A DNA stretch of 64,000 bases from Hyaloscypha bicolor E (GCF_002865645.1 NW_020194600.1:558001-622000); one strand, 5' to 3'; positions 21,061 through 33,451 are shown, numbered from the stretch's first letter. Numbers and translations are program-made. Notes: generated by a model not told the origin, from the sequence alone.

Positions 21061-23315
21061 ATCGTGTTCAAGGATACTGCTGCTTTGACCCTAATGAGCA
21101 CCGATGTGGATAGAATCGCTCTTACACCTGAGAAGAACCACGAAATCTAGGCTAGCGCTATCGAAACAGCTGTTGCAGTCTATCTCTTGGAGAGGGAGTT
21201 TGGCTGGACTTGCGTTGCACCCGTTGTCCTTGCCTTATGTAAGTGACCACAAAATGTTTTGAGGGAATTCAATAACCAACATTCAGGTATAGTGTGCACA
21301 ATGGGCAACTCATGGGTCGCAAAAGTTATCCCAAGTCGATTGAAAGTATGGAACCAATCTATACAAAAAAGAGTCTCAATGACATGGAGGTATGAAAGTC
21401 GTAAAAATGTTGAATTTCAGCAGCACCATCCTCGAGACGGTGCAAGCTACTCGAATCGCAGAATTGAAATCATCTGCTGCTTTCCGAACATTTATTGCAA
21501 TCATGAACACCATGTGTGAGTCTTTCTGGGCTAGTTCCCTCATTAAATGCTGACATCTTAAAGCGACGATCCCGAAGAATTTATCATCACCTTTTGCATT
21601 TACGATCTTCGTCTTTTCATCAAGATATAACACCGAACAAGGGTTCTCTGCAAGTCAAGCTTTTACAGCCTTGGCAATTATTGAGCTATTGACAACACCC
21701 TTGAGCACTGTTTTTGACCTCGGTGCCTTCCTTCACTGCCGCTATAGGGTACTTTGAGAGAATCCAATCTTACCTTCTCACCGATAGCTGGCACGACGAC
21801 CGACTGGTCATAACAGCCGCAGTACTGGAATTCTATGCTCAGATGCAATCGACACATCAGCAGATCCCGGTCAGGTTGAAAAAGAAAATAATCCAGAAAA
21901 TAATCTGCCAGTTCCTGGCGAGGATTTGGCAGATATTCTTTGGTATTTGAACAAGCACCTTTCGCCTACTCCTCCGAATTGGAGCCCACCTTAAAACACC
22001 TGAATGTAAAACTCGAGACTGGTACCTTCACAACTATAGTTGGCCAAGTCGGAGGTGAGAAGACAAGTTTCCTGAAAGCGATTCTGGGGGAAATGATGAT
22101 AAAATCCGGCAAACTGCACATACAAGGCTCAGATATTATCTTTTGCCAGCAGGTGCCATGGTCACCCAACATTACCTTTCGAGAGATTGTCGTTGGGCAG
22201 GCACCCTACGATGAAGTATGGTACACCACAGTTATTCAGGCTTGTGTTTTGGAAGGAGATATTGAGTTGCTTCCTGATCGGGATAGAAATATCATTGGAA
22301 GCCGAGGGATCACACTCAACGGGGGACAAAAGCAACGACTTGCTCTTGCCAAAGCCGTATACGCGAGAAAAAAGATTATACTGCTTGACGATGTTCTCAG
22401 CGCACTTGATATCAAGACAGCAAATCTGGTTTTAAATCGCTTACTGGGTGAGGAGGGAGTATTGAGAAAGTTGCAGATCACTGTGGTTGGGGTATCCCAT
22501 GCTGGTAACTTCTTATGTTTGCCAACTTGATTCTTCACTAAGCTAACTTTTCCAAGTCTACTATCTTGCTTCAGCAGACAACATCATTGTCTTTGAGAAG
22601 GGAGTGGTAACCCAGCAAGGACCATTTACCAAGCTAAATAAAGTGCAAGGTTCTGTCCACGATTTGATGCTCGAACCACAAGAGGAGAAGGGCAATTCAG
22701 ATAGTGGAGAAGTCTCACAACCCCAGCACCCAATTCAACGAAAATTGGCACAAGTTGATAATATAGGAAAAGACAAAGCTAAAAGGATTGGAGATCTTTC
22801 CGTCTATGCATTTTACTTCAGATCAATTGGTTTCACTAGAGGCTTGGTGTTCCTTCTGACTGCTTTGCTCTTGGTATTCTCCCAGCGATTCTCCCTTAAG
22901 TATCGTCTTTCATGCTTCAAGAAAACCACCTACTGAAAGCCCCACTAGATATTTGGCTTCAGTTTTGGACTGAAGCCGATGGTGCTCGTACTGGCATGTT
23001 TCTCGGTGTGTATTTCTTGCTTGCTGTTGCAGCGAGCCTCACATATGCATCTTCATTTTGGTATGGCCACCCTGAAAAGTGCTCAGAATTACTCTAGAAC
23101 TATGTAACTAATTTATGGGTGGATGGTGATTATCATGCTTCCCGAATAGGAGGCAAAGCTCCATCGACAGGTTTTATACACAGTCCTACAGTAAGAGCGT
23201 TTGAAACTGCCGATTTCAATCCCGTTGAAGTGTAGCTGACACTTTTGCAGCGCCCCACTGTCGTTCTTTACTACCGTTGATTCTGGCACAATCTTAAATA
23301 TGCGAGCTCCTCCAT
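21061..23315 (+). pseudogene. decayed ABC-C (multidrug-resistance type) transporter
   Basis: Fragments in changing frames follow the order of a fungal ABCC exporter. Near 21090-21200, M-S-T-D-V-D-R-I is followed by H-E-I-stop-A-S-A-I-E-T; the TAG at about 21148 stands where the family has Trp. TMD1 pieces follow (F-R-T-F-I-A-I-M-N-T, F-A-F-T-I-F-V-F-S-S-R-Y-N). NBD1 (21940-22530) has an altered Walker A (G-Q-V-G-G-E-K-T, the second glycine lost), an altered signature (L-N-G-G-Q-K-Q-R) and a good Walker B (I-I-L-L-D-D-V-L-S-A-L-D). The start of TMD2 and P-L-S-F-F-T-T-V-D-S-G-T-I-L-N are visible to ~23310. The rest of TMD2 and NBD2 are absent. No continuous reading frame exists, so it cannot encode a full transporter. 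Confidence 0.85.
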
Positions 23316-24845
23316 GATAACAATAAGAACCGCGCATATTGACTCGTGCGCCAAAGATTCAGTCAAGCATCGGTCTCGTTAGCGGAGCGAGAACTCGGTA
23401 AATAGCTTCAAGAATTCCCGATTAAGCACGTAAATATATATCCATAACCACCACACCTAAAATTAAGATTTTTAATTCATTTAAAAGCCCCAGATTTGCC
23501 CTTTCTAATAATAAAAGAATTATTTAATTATATTGAGGTTTGATCATTTTCTATTTATTATAAATCACTTAATGTCCTTAGGTAATTTTAAGCGCAACTA
23601 CCCCTTAAACTACGGTTGCATTATGGCGCAACCGCAATTGCACCACACCCACCGCGGTGCAGTATATCTTCCATTAAACTAGACTATAGCTATATTAGAC
23701 CGCACCACTGCGGTGGCACCGCAGTGGCACTGGACTGAGGTCACACTATTCCCTACCCTGGTCCTTTATTACAAGGCAAATCAAAATACGACATTTAAGT
23801 CAAGAGAATCGCTAGAAAGGGGCTTTGGAACCTCCGGCGACAGTAACAAAGTAATAAGGAGGGGCCTGGGTAGCACAAATAGTGTGATGGGGATATAAAA
23901 CAAGTAGTAATATATATAGATAATGGGCTTCCACAGCGTGGGATCACAGCGTACGAGTGAGACGTGAAATTAGTGAGTGAAGGTTGGTTGATTTCTAAAA
24001 CAGAGGAGGAAAGAGGGGTAATATATAAGCGGGTTGCGGACTGCGGACGTTGAAGATCCACAGAAGAAATAGGCAGAAGTGAACCGTGTACCAGGTCGAC
24101 GAATTACCAGGTCAAATTCACGTTACATAGGAACACAAGAGGTTTCTAGAATTACGATAAATTCCAGAAGAGAAGCGTGAAGCTCGTAGAAGCTTGGGAG
24201 CGAGGCTAAATACCGTATTCCTTAGCGCCATAATTAAGCGAAACGTGTGCCTGAGGCTTAAGAAAATTTCCCTCACAACGTTCGGACGTCACATGACAGA
24301 GCCACGTGACTAATGGTGATAAAATCCTCACCACAATAGGAGTGTAGGGAGGAAAGGGACCTTTATATTAAGGAAGTGGGAGGCCCTAGACTAAGCTATA
24401 TTAGAGGACGGTGTCCGCAGACGTACATAAAAGAGATTAAACGCATGGAGTACGGGTAATCACATTTGGGCCGGTCCGCCGGCCGTAAGTCTGTCACAGC
24501 ACAGTTATTTAAAGGAGCAAAACAGGAGGGACAAGTATTGAACTTCCACCGGAGTCCTTTTCGAGGACTTTACTCTGAGGAATAGGACTTGCTTAGAAGC
24601 CTGTATATACTACGTCTATATAGCGCTTCTGGCAGCTAAATGACCATGGAACACAACCCCCCCCCTTCCTACCCTCCGCCAGCTGCATCTCCACCTGTTC
24701 TCGACTCCGCTTCAGGCACTTAGTCAAAGACCCCAGGGCAAATCAGAAATAGCGCAGCAGACTCGCATCGTAACCCGGGAACACCGAACACTCTCTCATC
24801 CAATTTCAAACACCATAATCCTCACATCCCATTTGCTGAACTCTT
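23316..24845. other. AT-rich gene-poor stretch, possible repeat relic
   Basis: Low-GC DNA around 23400-23620 carries many TTTAAT/ATTATT tracts, followed by mixed sequence up to the 3' end of NLR gene 1. An 11-bp perfect inverted repeat (CCACTGCGGTG/CACCGCAGTGG) lies at 23705-23727. It may derive from mobile elements, but no transposase or LTR could be demonstrated. Confidence 0.5.
23705..23727. repeat. perfect inverted repeat, 11-bp arms, 1-nt spacer
   Basis: The arms are CCACTGCGGTG (23705-23715) and CACCGCAGTGG (23717-23727). A related CACCGCGGTG palindrome lies about 50-60 bp upstream. Confidence 0.8.
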
Positions 24846-27800
24846 TCAGCCATCATGCCTTCTCCCTTTCCTCCCCCGTCGCTTACTCTTGCTCCAACCA
24901 TTTCCGCTAAGTTCTCTTACTCGCATCTTCTTATTTTCATGAGCAGACATCAGTTCTCTGGCTCCTGGCAATGAGATCTTCCTCATAAACACTTCACCAA
25001 ATACTACACTCACCGAACACGCTTCCTCGTGATATAGAGCATTAGCCCTTCCAGGTAAACTCCGCAAATCCGTACACCGGTGATGGGAAACTCTCATTAG
25101 TTCACAGTTAAAGACTGGTTGGTCTTCTGCTTGGCTGAACCGTACTTCCCGCCACCACTCATGATAGCCCGGAACACAACAAGCGTTGGGGTCAGCTCCA
25201 TGCTCCAGAAGCAGCTTACAGCCCCGTAACCAGGGAAGCAGATTGACGAAATTGCTCTCTTGCGTTTCTTCCATGGTGTTCAGGATATGAAGGAACGAGA
25301 CTGTGCACCCCCAAATAGACAAGCCTCTATATGATGCATTGGGGTTACAACCAAGGCATAGGAGATGTTCGATTACGTTGAAGTCGGGGACTGGCGCTCT
25401 CTCGACTGTATCTCTAACACACCAAAGCTCCAAGCCAAGAGCGTACGCAAGGAGCGAGTGACTTGGTGTGTGACGCGAAAGTGCCGAGGTTGATAATCTG
25501 GTATCGGCATACCACCTGAGTAGACTCCACATGACCTTGGGAAAGATATCAAAGGCGTCTCCCTGCCATTTTCGACGGCAGTATTCATTCTCATGCCGCC
25601 ACGGATCATTGTTGATTGATCGTACCAGCATTTCTCCAATCCAATAAGCACCAAGTGATCTGCCAAGCTCTTCGAGTAAGAGAATTTGCGGTTTCAAGTT
25701 CAATGGAGCCAGCGTGCTAACTCTTGTGAGTGCTTTTATGCCACCGTCGTAAATAGATCTGAAAGTCAACATTCTTTCTGTGGTCTTCAGTTCCAAGACA
25801 TCCGCTACTAGGAGCGCGGTCTTGGCATTGAAATCAATGTGTTTGGTATGCTGAAGCAAATCATTCCAAATGACCTCCTGCTCCAAATAGTCCCTTACTG
25901 TGCGGTGCAAGTAAGAAACCCGTGAAAGAGTGTATTCACTTCCATCCTCGAATCTTTCACCCTCCGCGGGGGAACTTCGAGAACAATCTTCAATATCAAG
26001 ACTGTTCGATATCTGCTCGGCCCCGTGAATCATCTCATTCTCCTTGACAGAAAGAGAATATTTACTTCCATCCTCGAATCTTTCAACCCCCGCGGGGGAA
26101 CTTTGAGAACAATTTTCAATATAAGAACTGTTCGATAGATGCTCGGCCTCGTGAATCATCTCATTCTCCTCGACAAAAGCAGTTGTAGTTGGCAAATTCG
26201 AGCGGTCTTCGTGATAAACCATTCGTTGGAGTTGTGCTGTTCCCACGGGATATATGATTGTTCCAGAGTCCACCCAAATATTGGACCACACTTTGGCTAC
26301 TAGAGGTAAATGTGTTGTTGAAGATAGGATCCTGTCATGCCGGGGGATGTCTTCCTCGTAGTGGAGAATCTCCAGTAACCCCTTCGACCGGCTGTTGAGC
26401 CGCACTGTCATCCTTTCTATCCCCATCTTGGTCTTTTTTCCCTCCTCTTCAGAATAGGTTGTCTTAATTGGCAACTCCAAGGATTGCCGGTATCCATCAG
26501 GTCGAAGTGTACGCTCTAAAGTGGGGACATCTAAGCAGTGCCCACTTTGACGGAAGATTTGAAACATTTTCGATGCTTCCTCTCTATCCAGAGGATCGAT
26601 GCTCTTGAGCATGTGGCCGTAAAGATCTCCGAGATCTGAAGGAAGACTTTCTAGACGACGTCGTAGATGAGAAATATCGTCTCCGCTACGCAGACCATTG
26701 ACCAGGGATTTGACAACCAAGGCGACCCAGAGGAAGACTCCAACTGCCTTTTCAACTATTTCTTCGATGAGTCCACTAGCACCTTGTGAATCCATCAGAA
26801 GGAACCGTTTCATAGGTTTACTCTTTCCAAGTTTGTCGCGAATAAAGAGCACAATGTCATCGCGGGTCAGGTCTTGCAATTGTAAACGAGGAACTCCTTC
26901 ATAAATGTCATGAAAGTCAGGCCACGGCCTGCTAGAGACGCAGAACTTAGCATAAGGCGAGATTTCCGACAGATCTAGAAAGAACTGTGATATATCCGCT
27001 GGGTCCCCATCATACTCGTCCAGGCCATCAACAAAGAAGCAGAACCTTAGACTTGGATCTGCGAGTTTGACCAGCTTTTCGAAAGACGTTTCTAGCTCGA
27101 CGAGGGACCACTCCTCAACAGAAATCTCCAGATCGTGAGCTGCTAAAACAGATATTTTCTCCCACTGTGATGCAAACACTTCTGGAATCAAATCTTGTCG
27201 AGTTTTTAGTACTTCGTATAATAAAGAGCGTAGTAGACCTGATTGTGATCGTTGGTCCGGAACACCACTATTCCAGAAGAAAAAGGCGGCGACAAGCAGT
27301 CGTCCGCCTCTAGCCCATTTACCAAGATACTTTAAGGTCCGAGGATTGTTCCAAATGAAATTCATCAGTGTTGACTTCCCAGAAGCCGCCTTCCCTTGAA
27401 TCCAATAGGTTCCAGCACCGACCGATAGCCACTTTGCAAAGTTACCCCATGGTTTGTGATGACGTTGTGGGTCTTCGAAGATCCACAAGAAAGTCCGTTC
27501 ATGAGCTCGAGCGAGTTTATGGTAACGGTCGTTCATCATAGGAAATCTGAGGCTGTCGAGAAGAGCCAACTGTACTCGATTTTTCCGTTTCTCGCCTTCC
27601 ATATATATAAAACTTGCACGAGTCTTTGCGTGCTCTTGTTTCTGTGATGTCGTGAATGCCTCGATGTGCTTTTGAAGCTCTTCACTGTGCGCCAGCCCTG
27701 TATGGAGGATGGATTGTATGATACGTTGGATGTCGTTGTGGAGCTTAGAGAATCGACTATCCTGAGTAATAGAAATTTCTTCAATTTTCCCCCTATATTG

Positions 27801-28429
27801 AATTAGACTTAGGATCTATTGAATTAAAGGGTGGAGGGGCGATTGGGTATGTGTACTTGCCTCAACAGAGCTAAGACATGGGTATCAAGTTCCTCCCTCA
27901 AGACTGAAAGCCTTCTCGCCATCTCGTCAACTCCACTTTTTGACCATACGGATTTGAGGGCATGTCGAAAGCTCTTCCATTTCCGGTGTTCTTGTCCTTT
28001 AGGAACTTTGAGATCTCGCAGATGCTTCAATAATTCAGCAGATATAGCGGCACATTCTGTGTAGATCTGTTGTAGCGACAACTTGCGCTGCTTCTCCTCT
28101 TCTACCTGTTGAAGGTATTCCTTTCGCGCCTGCCATTGTCGTTCCTGTTTCAGGCTCAGCTCATCTGCATCCTCTGACTCTGCTGCCGCCCATGGGACCG
28201 GGGCTTGCACCTCAGGTCAAGGCGCAGAGGCAATTTGGAACGAATTATACAAATTGTGTGCCAAAGCCTGGAGACGCTTTGTCACCGTCTCGGTCCATTC
28301 GTTCTCAGATAGAGCTCCGCTAGGCGATGTGTAAAGCTCTTTGCCCTTTGAGACGATTTTGCCAGCGAAGTCCGCGAATTGGACGACAGACGCGGCAACG
28401 GATAAGGCTGAGAGAGGATCGAGCGGCAT
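24846..28429 (-). CDS. NLR-like STAND NTPase with NACHT-type P-loop domain (NLR gene 1)
   Basis: The N-terminus (ATG 28429; M-P-L-D-P-L-S-A-L-S-V-A-A-S-V-V-Q-F) matches the fungal N-terminal domain of STAND proteins. Exon 1 ends near 28251. Exon 2 runs from about 28210-28155 to 27861. Exon 3 is 27792-24846. The second intron (27860-27793, 68 nt) fits only as GC-AG (GAG|GCAAGT, phase 2). The exon 1/2 junction is unresolved and could hide a frameshift. The NTPase core has Walker A G-K-A-A-S-G-K-S-T, Walker B F-F-V-D-G-L-D-E-Y, S-S-R-P-W (sensor 1 region) and G-V-F-L-W-V-A-L-V-V. The downstream motif Y-L-H-R-T-V-R-D-Y-L is shared with NLR gene 2. The C-terminus has H-G-A-D-P-N-A, as in ankyrin-like repeats, and ends very basic. 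Role: probable intracellular receptor in non-self recognition or regulated cell death. That is inference from the family. Confidence 0.8.
25924..26175 (-). repeat. 126-bp tandem duplication inside NLR gene 1
   Basis: Units 25924-26049 and 26050-26175 align at an exact offset of 126 bp (42 codons). Both encode E-N-E-M-I-H-x-A-E-x-x-S-N-S followed by a C-S-x-S-S-P-A block and E-R-F-E-D-G-S. They differ by scattered substitutions, so the duplication is not brand-new. It lies before the L-H-R-T-V-R-D motif. Confidence 0.9.
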
Positions 28430-29585
28430 CGTCCAGCGAATCCAAGACACATATCATCAGTCCATATTCGTAGCGTACAAGTATTTCAGTATTCAGAGCT
28501 GCGCATGAGTTTGAGAGAGATAGGGGGGGCTCGTCGAGGCTTGAGGTTGCAGCTCCAGCCTCACGACTGTTATTGTGGCTCGGGAAGCCTCACGAGATGC
28601 CTAACCATATCAGCTGAGCCCTCCTTGTATCTCAACAGACTTGAGAACCTCCGTACTCCGTACGAAGTACACAGATTGGCTAGCGGTCCTTGATAGGGTG
28701 CACGGGCCGCCGACGGCTGCATCGCACCATTGGCAGGCTTTCACCCGATCCCCCGGAATGACCGCAAGCCTTAACAAACCCCTATGCGCGCTCGCAAGCT
28801 CGGGAAACCAACCCTAACCCCTAACTCCTTACAGTAATATAAGCTTAACTTAGTATATGCTTAGAAACACAGCTCACCTCATTAAGGTGGGAAAAAGGGC
28901 AAAATTTGGCCCCCGATGCGCGCATCCATTTTCGCGGCGCTTGACGGTAATATAGCTAACGCACGTGGTTTATTTATGCTTGAAACCGAATCAGTCTGAA
29001 TCGGAGTACTACAATTCGGTCTACTTCGGTACAATGGAATTTGGAGCACATTGACTTTTACCGCTTCAAACCCACGCAGTTTGAATTACAGTATTGCAAT
29101 TGAGACTATTTTGGCCCGAAGCATGAATAAATGGAATGGGTGAGTGTCTGCAATTGCATGTTTGGTAATATGAGAAGTGATCTCTGCTGGTATAGCAGTC
29201 GTGTTGCCATGGAAGGTAGAGAAGCTTTGGTCCCCTCTACAATAACAAATTGGGCGAGATGTCTCATCCAGCTATTTCTTCACGAATGGACTTGGTTTCC
29301 GGCGGTCTCATATCGGTCATGCATATTCATATGCTGGAACTGGTCTTTGAGTCTTGCTTTCCCTTTGATTATTGATAGGATGACAGTCGCGCTGCTGCGC
29401 AACTAAACGCATTCTAGGAAATTGCGCTCTACGACCATAAGGTTATCACCAAAGCCCTTCTCCCTGGCCCCTTCCGCTCAAGCGGAGAGTTCAGCCATCC
29501 ATGGCACCCAGATATCTAGTGTCTTAATCAATTAAAGTTCACAAGACCAATCTGCACGATGAGTCGAAACATCGGTTCAGGCTCA
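28430..29585. other. intergenic, 1.15 kb
   Basis: Promoter side of NLR gene 1. It includes AT-rich and repeat-like tracts (ATTCGGTCTACTTCGGTAC around 29010-29035) and a very short CCCTAA-like stretch near 28810. No coding signal. Confidence 0.55.
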
Positions 29586-29941
29586 CTAATCGCAAATACG
29601 TACTGCGATTAGAGTAAGTATCGAATTCGCTTCGTGGTATATCTGCTTGCACGTCTGCAGTATCCCTGATTCCGTTGTTCTGTATTGCCGAAATTGACGA
29701 GCAGGACCAACTTTTGATCTGTGTTTCCAATTGCCCACGAAGGATTTTCCGTCCAGTCATATCGGCTTACAAGAAGTAGGTCGTAAATTAACAGTCGGAT
29801 CTCGACTCGCAAGGTCAAGAGGGCGACTTTGTTGTTTCCATTGGCTTCGTCAAGAGGAGGCTTAGAAGCAATGAGACAATTGTGATCGCGTGGCTTGGGT
29901 GATTTACTGCGGTTGAGGTCATTTCCCCAATTCCCCGCCAA
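29586..29941 (-). pseudogene. frameshifted F-box-like/2EXR-like fragment
   Basis: From 29941 the frame reads A-L-L-T-L-R-V-E-I-R-L-L-I-Y-D-L-L-L-V, then N-P-S-W-A-I-G-N-T-D-Q-K-L-V-L-L. It resembles the L-P-x-E-[IL]-R-x-x-I-Y start of many fungal F-box-like proteins. At about 29680-29690 the matching frame shifts by one base and continues Q-Y-R-T-T-E-S-G-I-L-Q-T-C-K-Q-I-Y-H-E-A-N-S-I-L, another family hallmark, before stopping at 29586. A frameshift plus truncation is the simplest reading; the short interval makes an intron unlikely. The canonical Pro in L-P-V-E is Arg here. Confidence 0.65.
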
Positions 29942-30072
29942 GGGGGTTTAAGCGAAGCGAGGGCATCCACGTGCCCATCCTGAGAGCAAAATCTATAGAG
30001 AAAATTGAAAGAGTGATCAGTTTTATATGCATTTACACTCAATCATCTGCTGTATTCCAGAGACTGATCTCA

Positions 30073-31983
30073 TCAATTGTGAACCCTCATATCCCTCTTC
30101 GTGGCTTGCGTCGGGTTCCCTCCGGACGTCACATTGCCATAAACAACTCCATCCTCACTCGCCTGATTCTGCCAGGTACTTTGCAACCCCCAAACCGCAA
30201 CACTGACCGTAACGTGTTCATTCAATCCTCCAGCTCTCACCTCCATCGTATCCAGCTCCCCAAGCGGAAAGAACGTCATCGTCGCGCTATTCCTCCCACC
30301 ATCCAAGAACACCTCAAGAATACTCCGGTCCATCACGCCTTCCAGCATAAACATCCCATTCGCATTAATCGGATTTCCCACACTAAACTTATCCGTAAAG
30401 AAAGGATTAGTTTCTCCGAAACCCAGTACTTTTGCGCGGGAAAGCCAGAACGGGTTATCGCCGCCGAAGTAAAAGCCTCCGGAGACTGATTCTCGCGTGG
30501 AAGAGGAGGAGAAGGTGAAGTTTAGGGTCCCTTTGGAGTAAGTGTTGTTGGGGATGCTGGAGACGTTCACTTGGAAGTAGATGGCGCGGCTGGGGAGGGT
30601 GGAGTAGTCGAGCAGGATGGAGCCGTTGCCGAGGCTGGAGTTGATGGCGAGGGGGGAGGAGTAGATGGGTGAGAGGTCGTAGGGTGCGGAGACTATGTCC
30701 CAACCTGTGCGGGTTACGTTTGCGAGGTGGGTGCGGCGGGGGGCGCTCATTGAGCTGCGCCAGCCTTCGCTTTCTCCTGTCGGGACTTGTTGACTGCCAG
30801 CCGGTGAGTACATATGTTTCTAAGAGGTACGGAGATTTCTTACGAGTATTCCCAGTTCGAAGCCCAAGCTATAAAGACTTGCTCTTCAGTTTCCGGGAGG
30901 CCGTAGAAGAACTGCCCAGCATAGTTGTCTTTTCCGAAATCAGCAATACGGGCTGCCCCATCGACAGGCGTGAAGTGCGTTCCGTTGAAATCTCCCGGGA
31001 AGTACTGGGTGATCGAACCTCCTAGTGGCGCACCCGGATTGATTGAGATGGCAAGAACCCACATCGCCTCGTCCGAACCTTCAACAGGCATTTGGACCAA
31101 GTTCGGACACTCGTATTGCAGGCCAAGCAAGCCGTGATGTGAGAAATTGGAGGCGTGGGTCCAATTCTTGAGATCTGGAGAGGTAAAGATGCCGACTACG
31201 AACTCTTGGGCGTAAGCGAGTACCATGGCCCAGCTATCGCCATATCTGATCACTTTGGGGTCTCGGAACTGGTTGGAGCTGGGATCCAAGGCGAGAACTG
31301 GATTATCTGCATATTTGACAAAAGTATAGCCACCATCATAAGAGTAGGCAATCTCTTGGACTTGCTCATATTCAGTGTTCAGAGTGTAGATTGCAACGAC
31401 ACCGTTTGTCTGGTTCGGAAAGAAGCCAGATGTGTTGTTGACATCGATCACAGCGCTACCGCTGAAAATTTGGCTGTCTTCGGTAGCGTAGATTGCAATT
31501 TCTTGATTCTCCCAGGTGTAGAGATCTTGAGAAGTAGCGTGACCCCACTTCAACGAATTAGTGACCTGCTTGTTTGGAGGGAAGGGAGCCAGGAGGGAGC
31601 CCGGAGCGTGTCTCATTCTCCCGACCAGTGAAATAGGGAGCCCGGGGCATGGGACAAAGAAATAGGTTGATTACGTGCTGATTTCCGGCAACGGTCGCAG
31701 TTGGATTGTCTGTTGCTCCCGTTAGAAGGGAATCTGACCTCGCAAACCAATACTTGCATTGATAATAGAGATGCCAAGTTCCATTGTCATCCCGAAAACA
31801 ACCATTGGGATCGTTCATAAAGTTTCTCGGGGGAGAGAAGTGAACTTGGGGACGCCAAGCCCCGTTGTAAAGTCCTGGCACAGGAGCTTCGGTAGGAACT
31901 CCTATATCATATACAGAGGTTGAAGTTGGCATGGAAGAATTCTGTGCAACCGCAATAGCGGCAAAAAGTAGGGTGCAGAACAT
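30073..31983 (-). CDS. secreted GH32 invertase (beta-fructofuranosidase)
   Basis: Exons 31983-31758, 31709-31675 (35 nt), 31547-30844 and 30793-30073 give 561 aa. A signal peptide is evident ([13 protein letters not shown]). All three GH32 catalytic motifs are present: N-D-P-N-G (nucleophile Asp about residue 58), F-R-D-P (about 181-184) and Y-E-C-P-N (acid/base Glu about 233). They are followed by the C-terminal beta-sandwich domain ([10 protein letters not shown]). It should hydrolyse sucrose or fructans outside the cell; sucrose and inulin specificities cannot be separated here. Intron 1 (48 nt) fits the conserved Y-Y-Q-Y-N-P-T and G-N-Q-H-W-G-H stretch only as GC-AG (CAAT|GCAAGT). Several N-glycosylation sequons are visible. 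An ATG at 31986 is an alternative start. Confidence 0.93.
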
Positions 31984-33451
31984 CATGATTGCTATTATTA
32001 CAGATCTTCTCTGAGAATTTCAACGTTCAGCCTCTTCAACATGGGATAGAAGCCTTGTTTATAATAGTTTCGTCAACAGGCTACTTCATCTTGGAAGACC
32101 AAGATCGTTTTTCCCGCCATGCCACGTTTGCCCGAGAATCAACGCGCATTTGCGGGGCACATTCCCTCAAAGCCAGTAAGGAGGCTAGAATGCGACATAT
32201 GGACATGGAAAGTTTGATGTAGATTTCTTAATGATATGCAACTCTTCGATCTTGGAGCGAGAAATATGGCGACGGGTTCCGTCATGACCCACTTGTCACG
32301 AGATTTACTGCACCGGGAGATCAAACATCATTCGGATGACATAGCTGGATGATTTGGACTGCTTTGACGCGGAGGCATCGCCGGCTCGATCTGAGAAGCA
32401 AGCCATGCGATCTCGAACGGCGTCTAGAATTTCAACTATGAAACTGGCCTCGGGATACACCTGATATCCGATTTTGCGAAAACTGAAAAGATGCTCGCGA
32501 TGTTGTTGTGAAATGTCATTAAGGCTTCAATTGTCTGCCGTAGCAGTCTTCCCGTGTTTGACGCGCTCGAGACCTCTCATCCAATCCAGCTCGGTACTCG
32601 AGATCCTTGACTGAAGAGCAGCGAATCGGGTGGTCCCCTTTCGCGTCTCAACTCCCGCTCTCCTTCATAACAAAAAGCAAAGCGACAAGAACGGATGAAA
32701 CGTTATCCTCCGCTTTAGGTAATTGTTTTGATGTGGTCTGGCATAGACCTTGGGCCTGAGATGGACAGTCGCGATGGATGGGTTTGAGGAGCGCGACGTG
32801 TGGTCTCCATTCGGGTCGGAGGACTTGTAGGTAGTCGACAGCGTTAATCTCTTTCTCATCTTGAGTGTATACCGTTGTGACACTTCATCTTTCACTTCCC
32901 TTCCCTTCCCTTCCAGTTCAGTTCAGTTCAGAATTGTGTGCAGGAGAAGACTCGAAAGCGAAGCGTTGGGGAACGGAAGGCTGGCTATCGCCAATTTCTG
33001 GGGTTCCCGATTCCGTTAGCGCCCGTGAGCCTCTTTTATCGACAATCATCCCTTTCGAATTATTGAGCTTCCGCATAACAACAACAACATCAACGACGAG
33101 CACAGAACCGAGGGCAAGAGACTGCTGTACGCAGTGGAGGGATATTGCTGGTAATTCTGGGAGTAATGCGATCGTAAGGAAGGCTGGAAGTTAACCGTCG
33201 TCGGATTGTCGGACATTCAGAAGCGATAGCAGGTGGCAGGGCAACAAAAGTCAACAATTCAATCAATCTACGACAACGATTGCGACAAACGTAACTCTTG
33301 CTTTGCTTGCAACTGTCGGAAATCTGGAAGTGCTGGATCGGAGGGTTTCGAGCTTTCGACCTCTGGCAGACCTCCCAAGGACCTGAGAACGAGCTGAACG
33401 ACACAAATCTTCACCTTTCCAACCCCCTCTGTTTGGCAGCCCTCCGCCATC
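31984..33451. other. divergent promoter region, invertase/CDH1
   Basis: The 1.47-kb spacer separates two divergent genes. CT-rich tracts (around 32890-32930) typical of fungal promoters precede CDH1. No gene recognised. Confidence 0.6.

Noticed and set aside
23400..24650. Possible LTR or solo LTR in the AT-rich stretch
   Set aside because: No paired direct repeats, primer-binding site or target duplication could be found by eye.
28806..28830. CCCTAA-like telomeric sequence
   Set aside because: Barely two imperfect units; too short to be an interstitial telomere.
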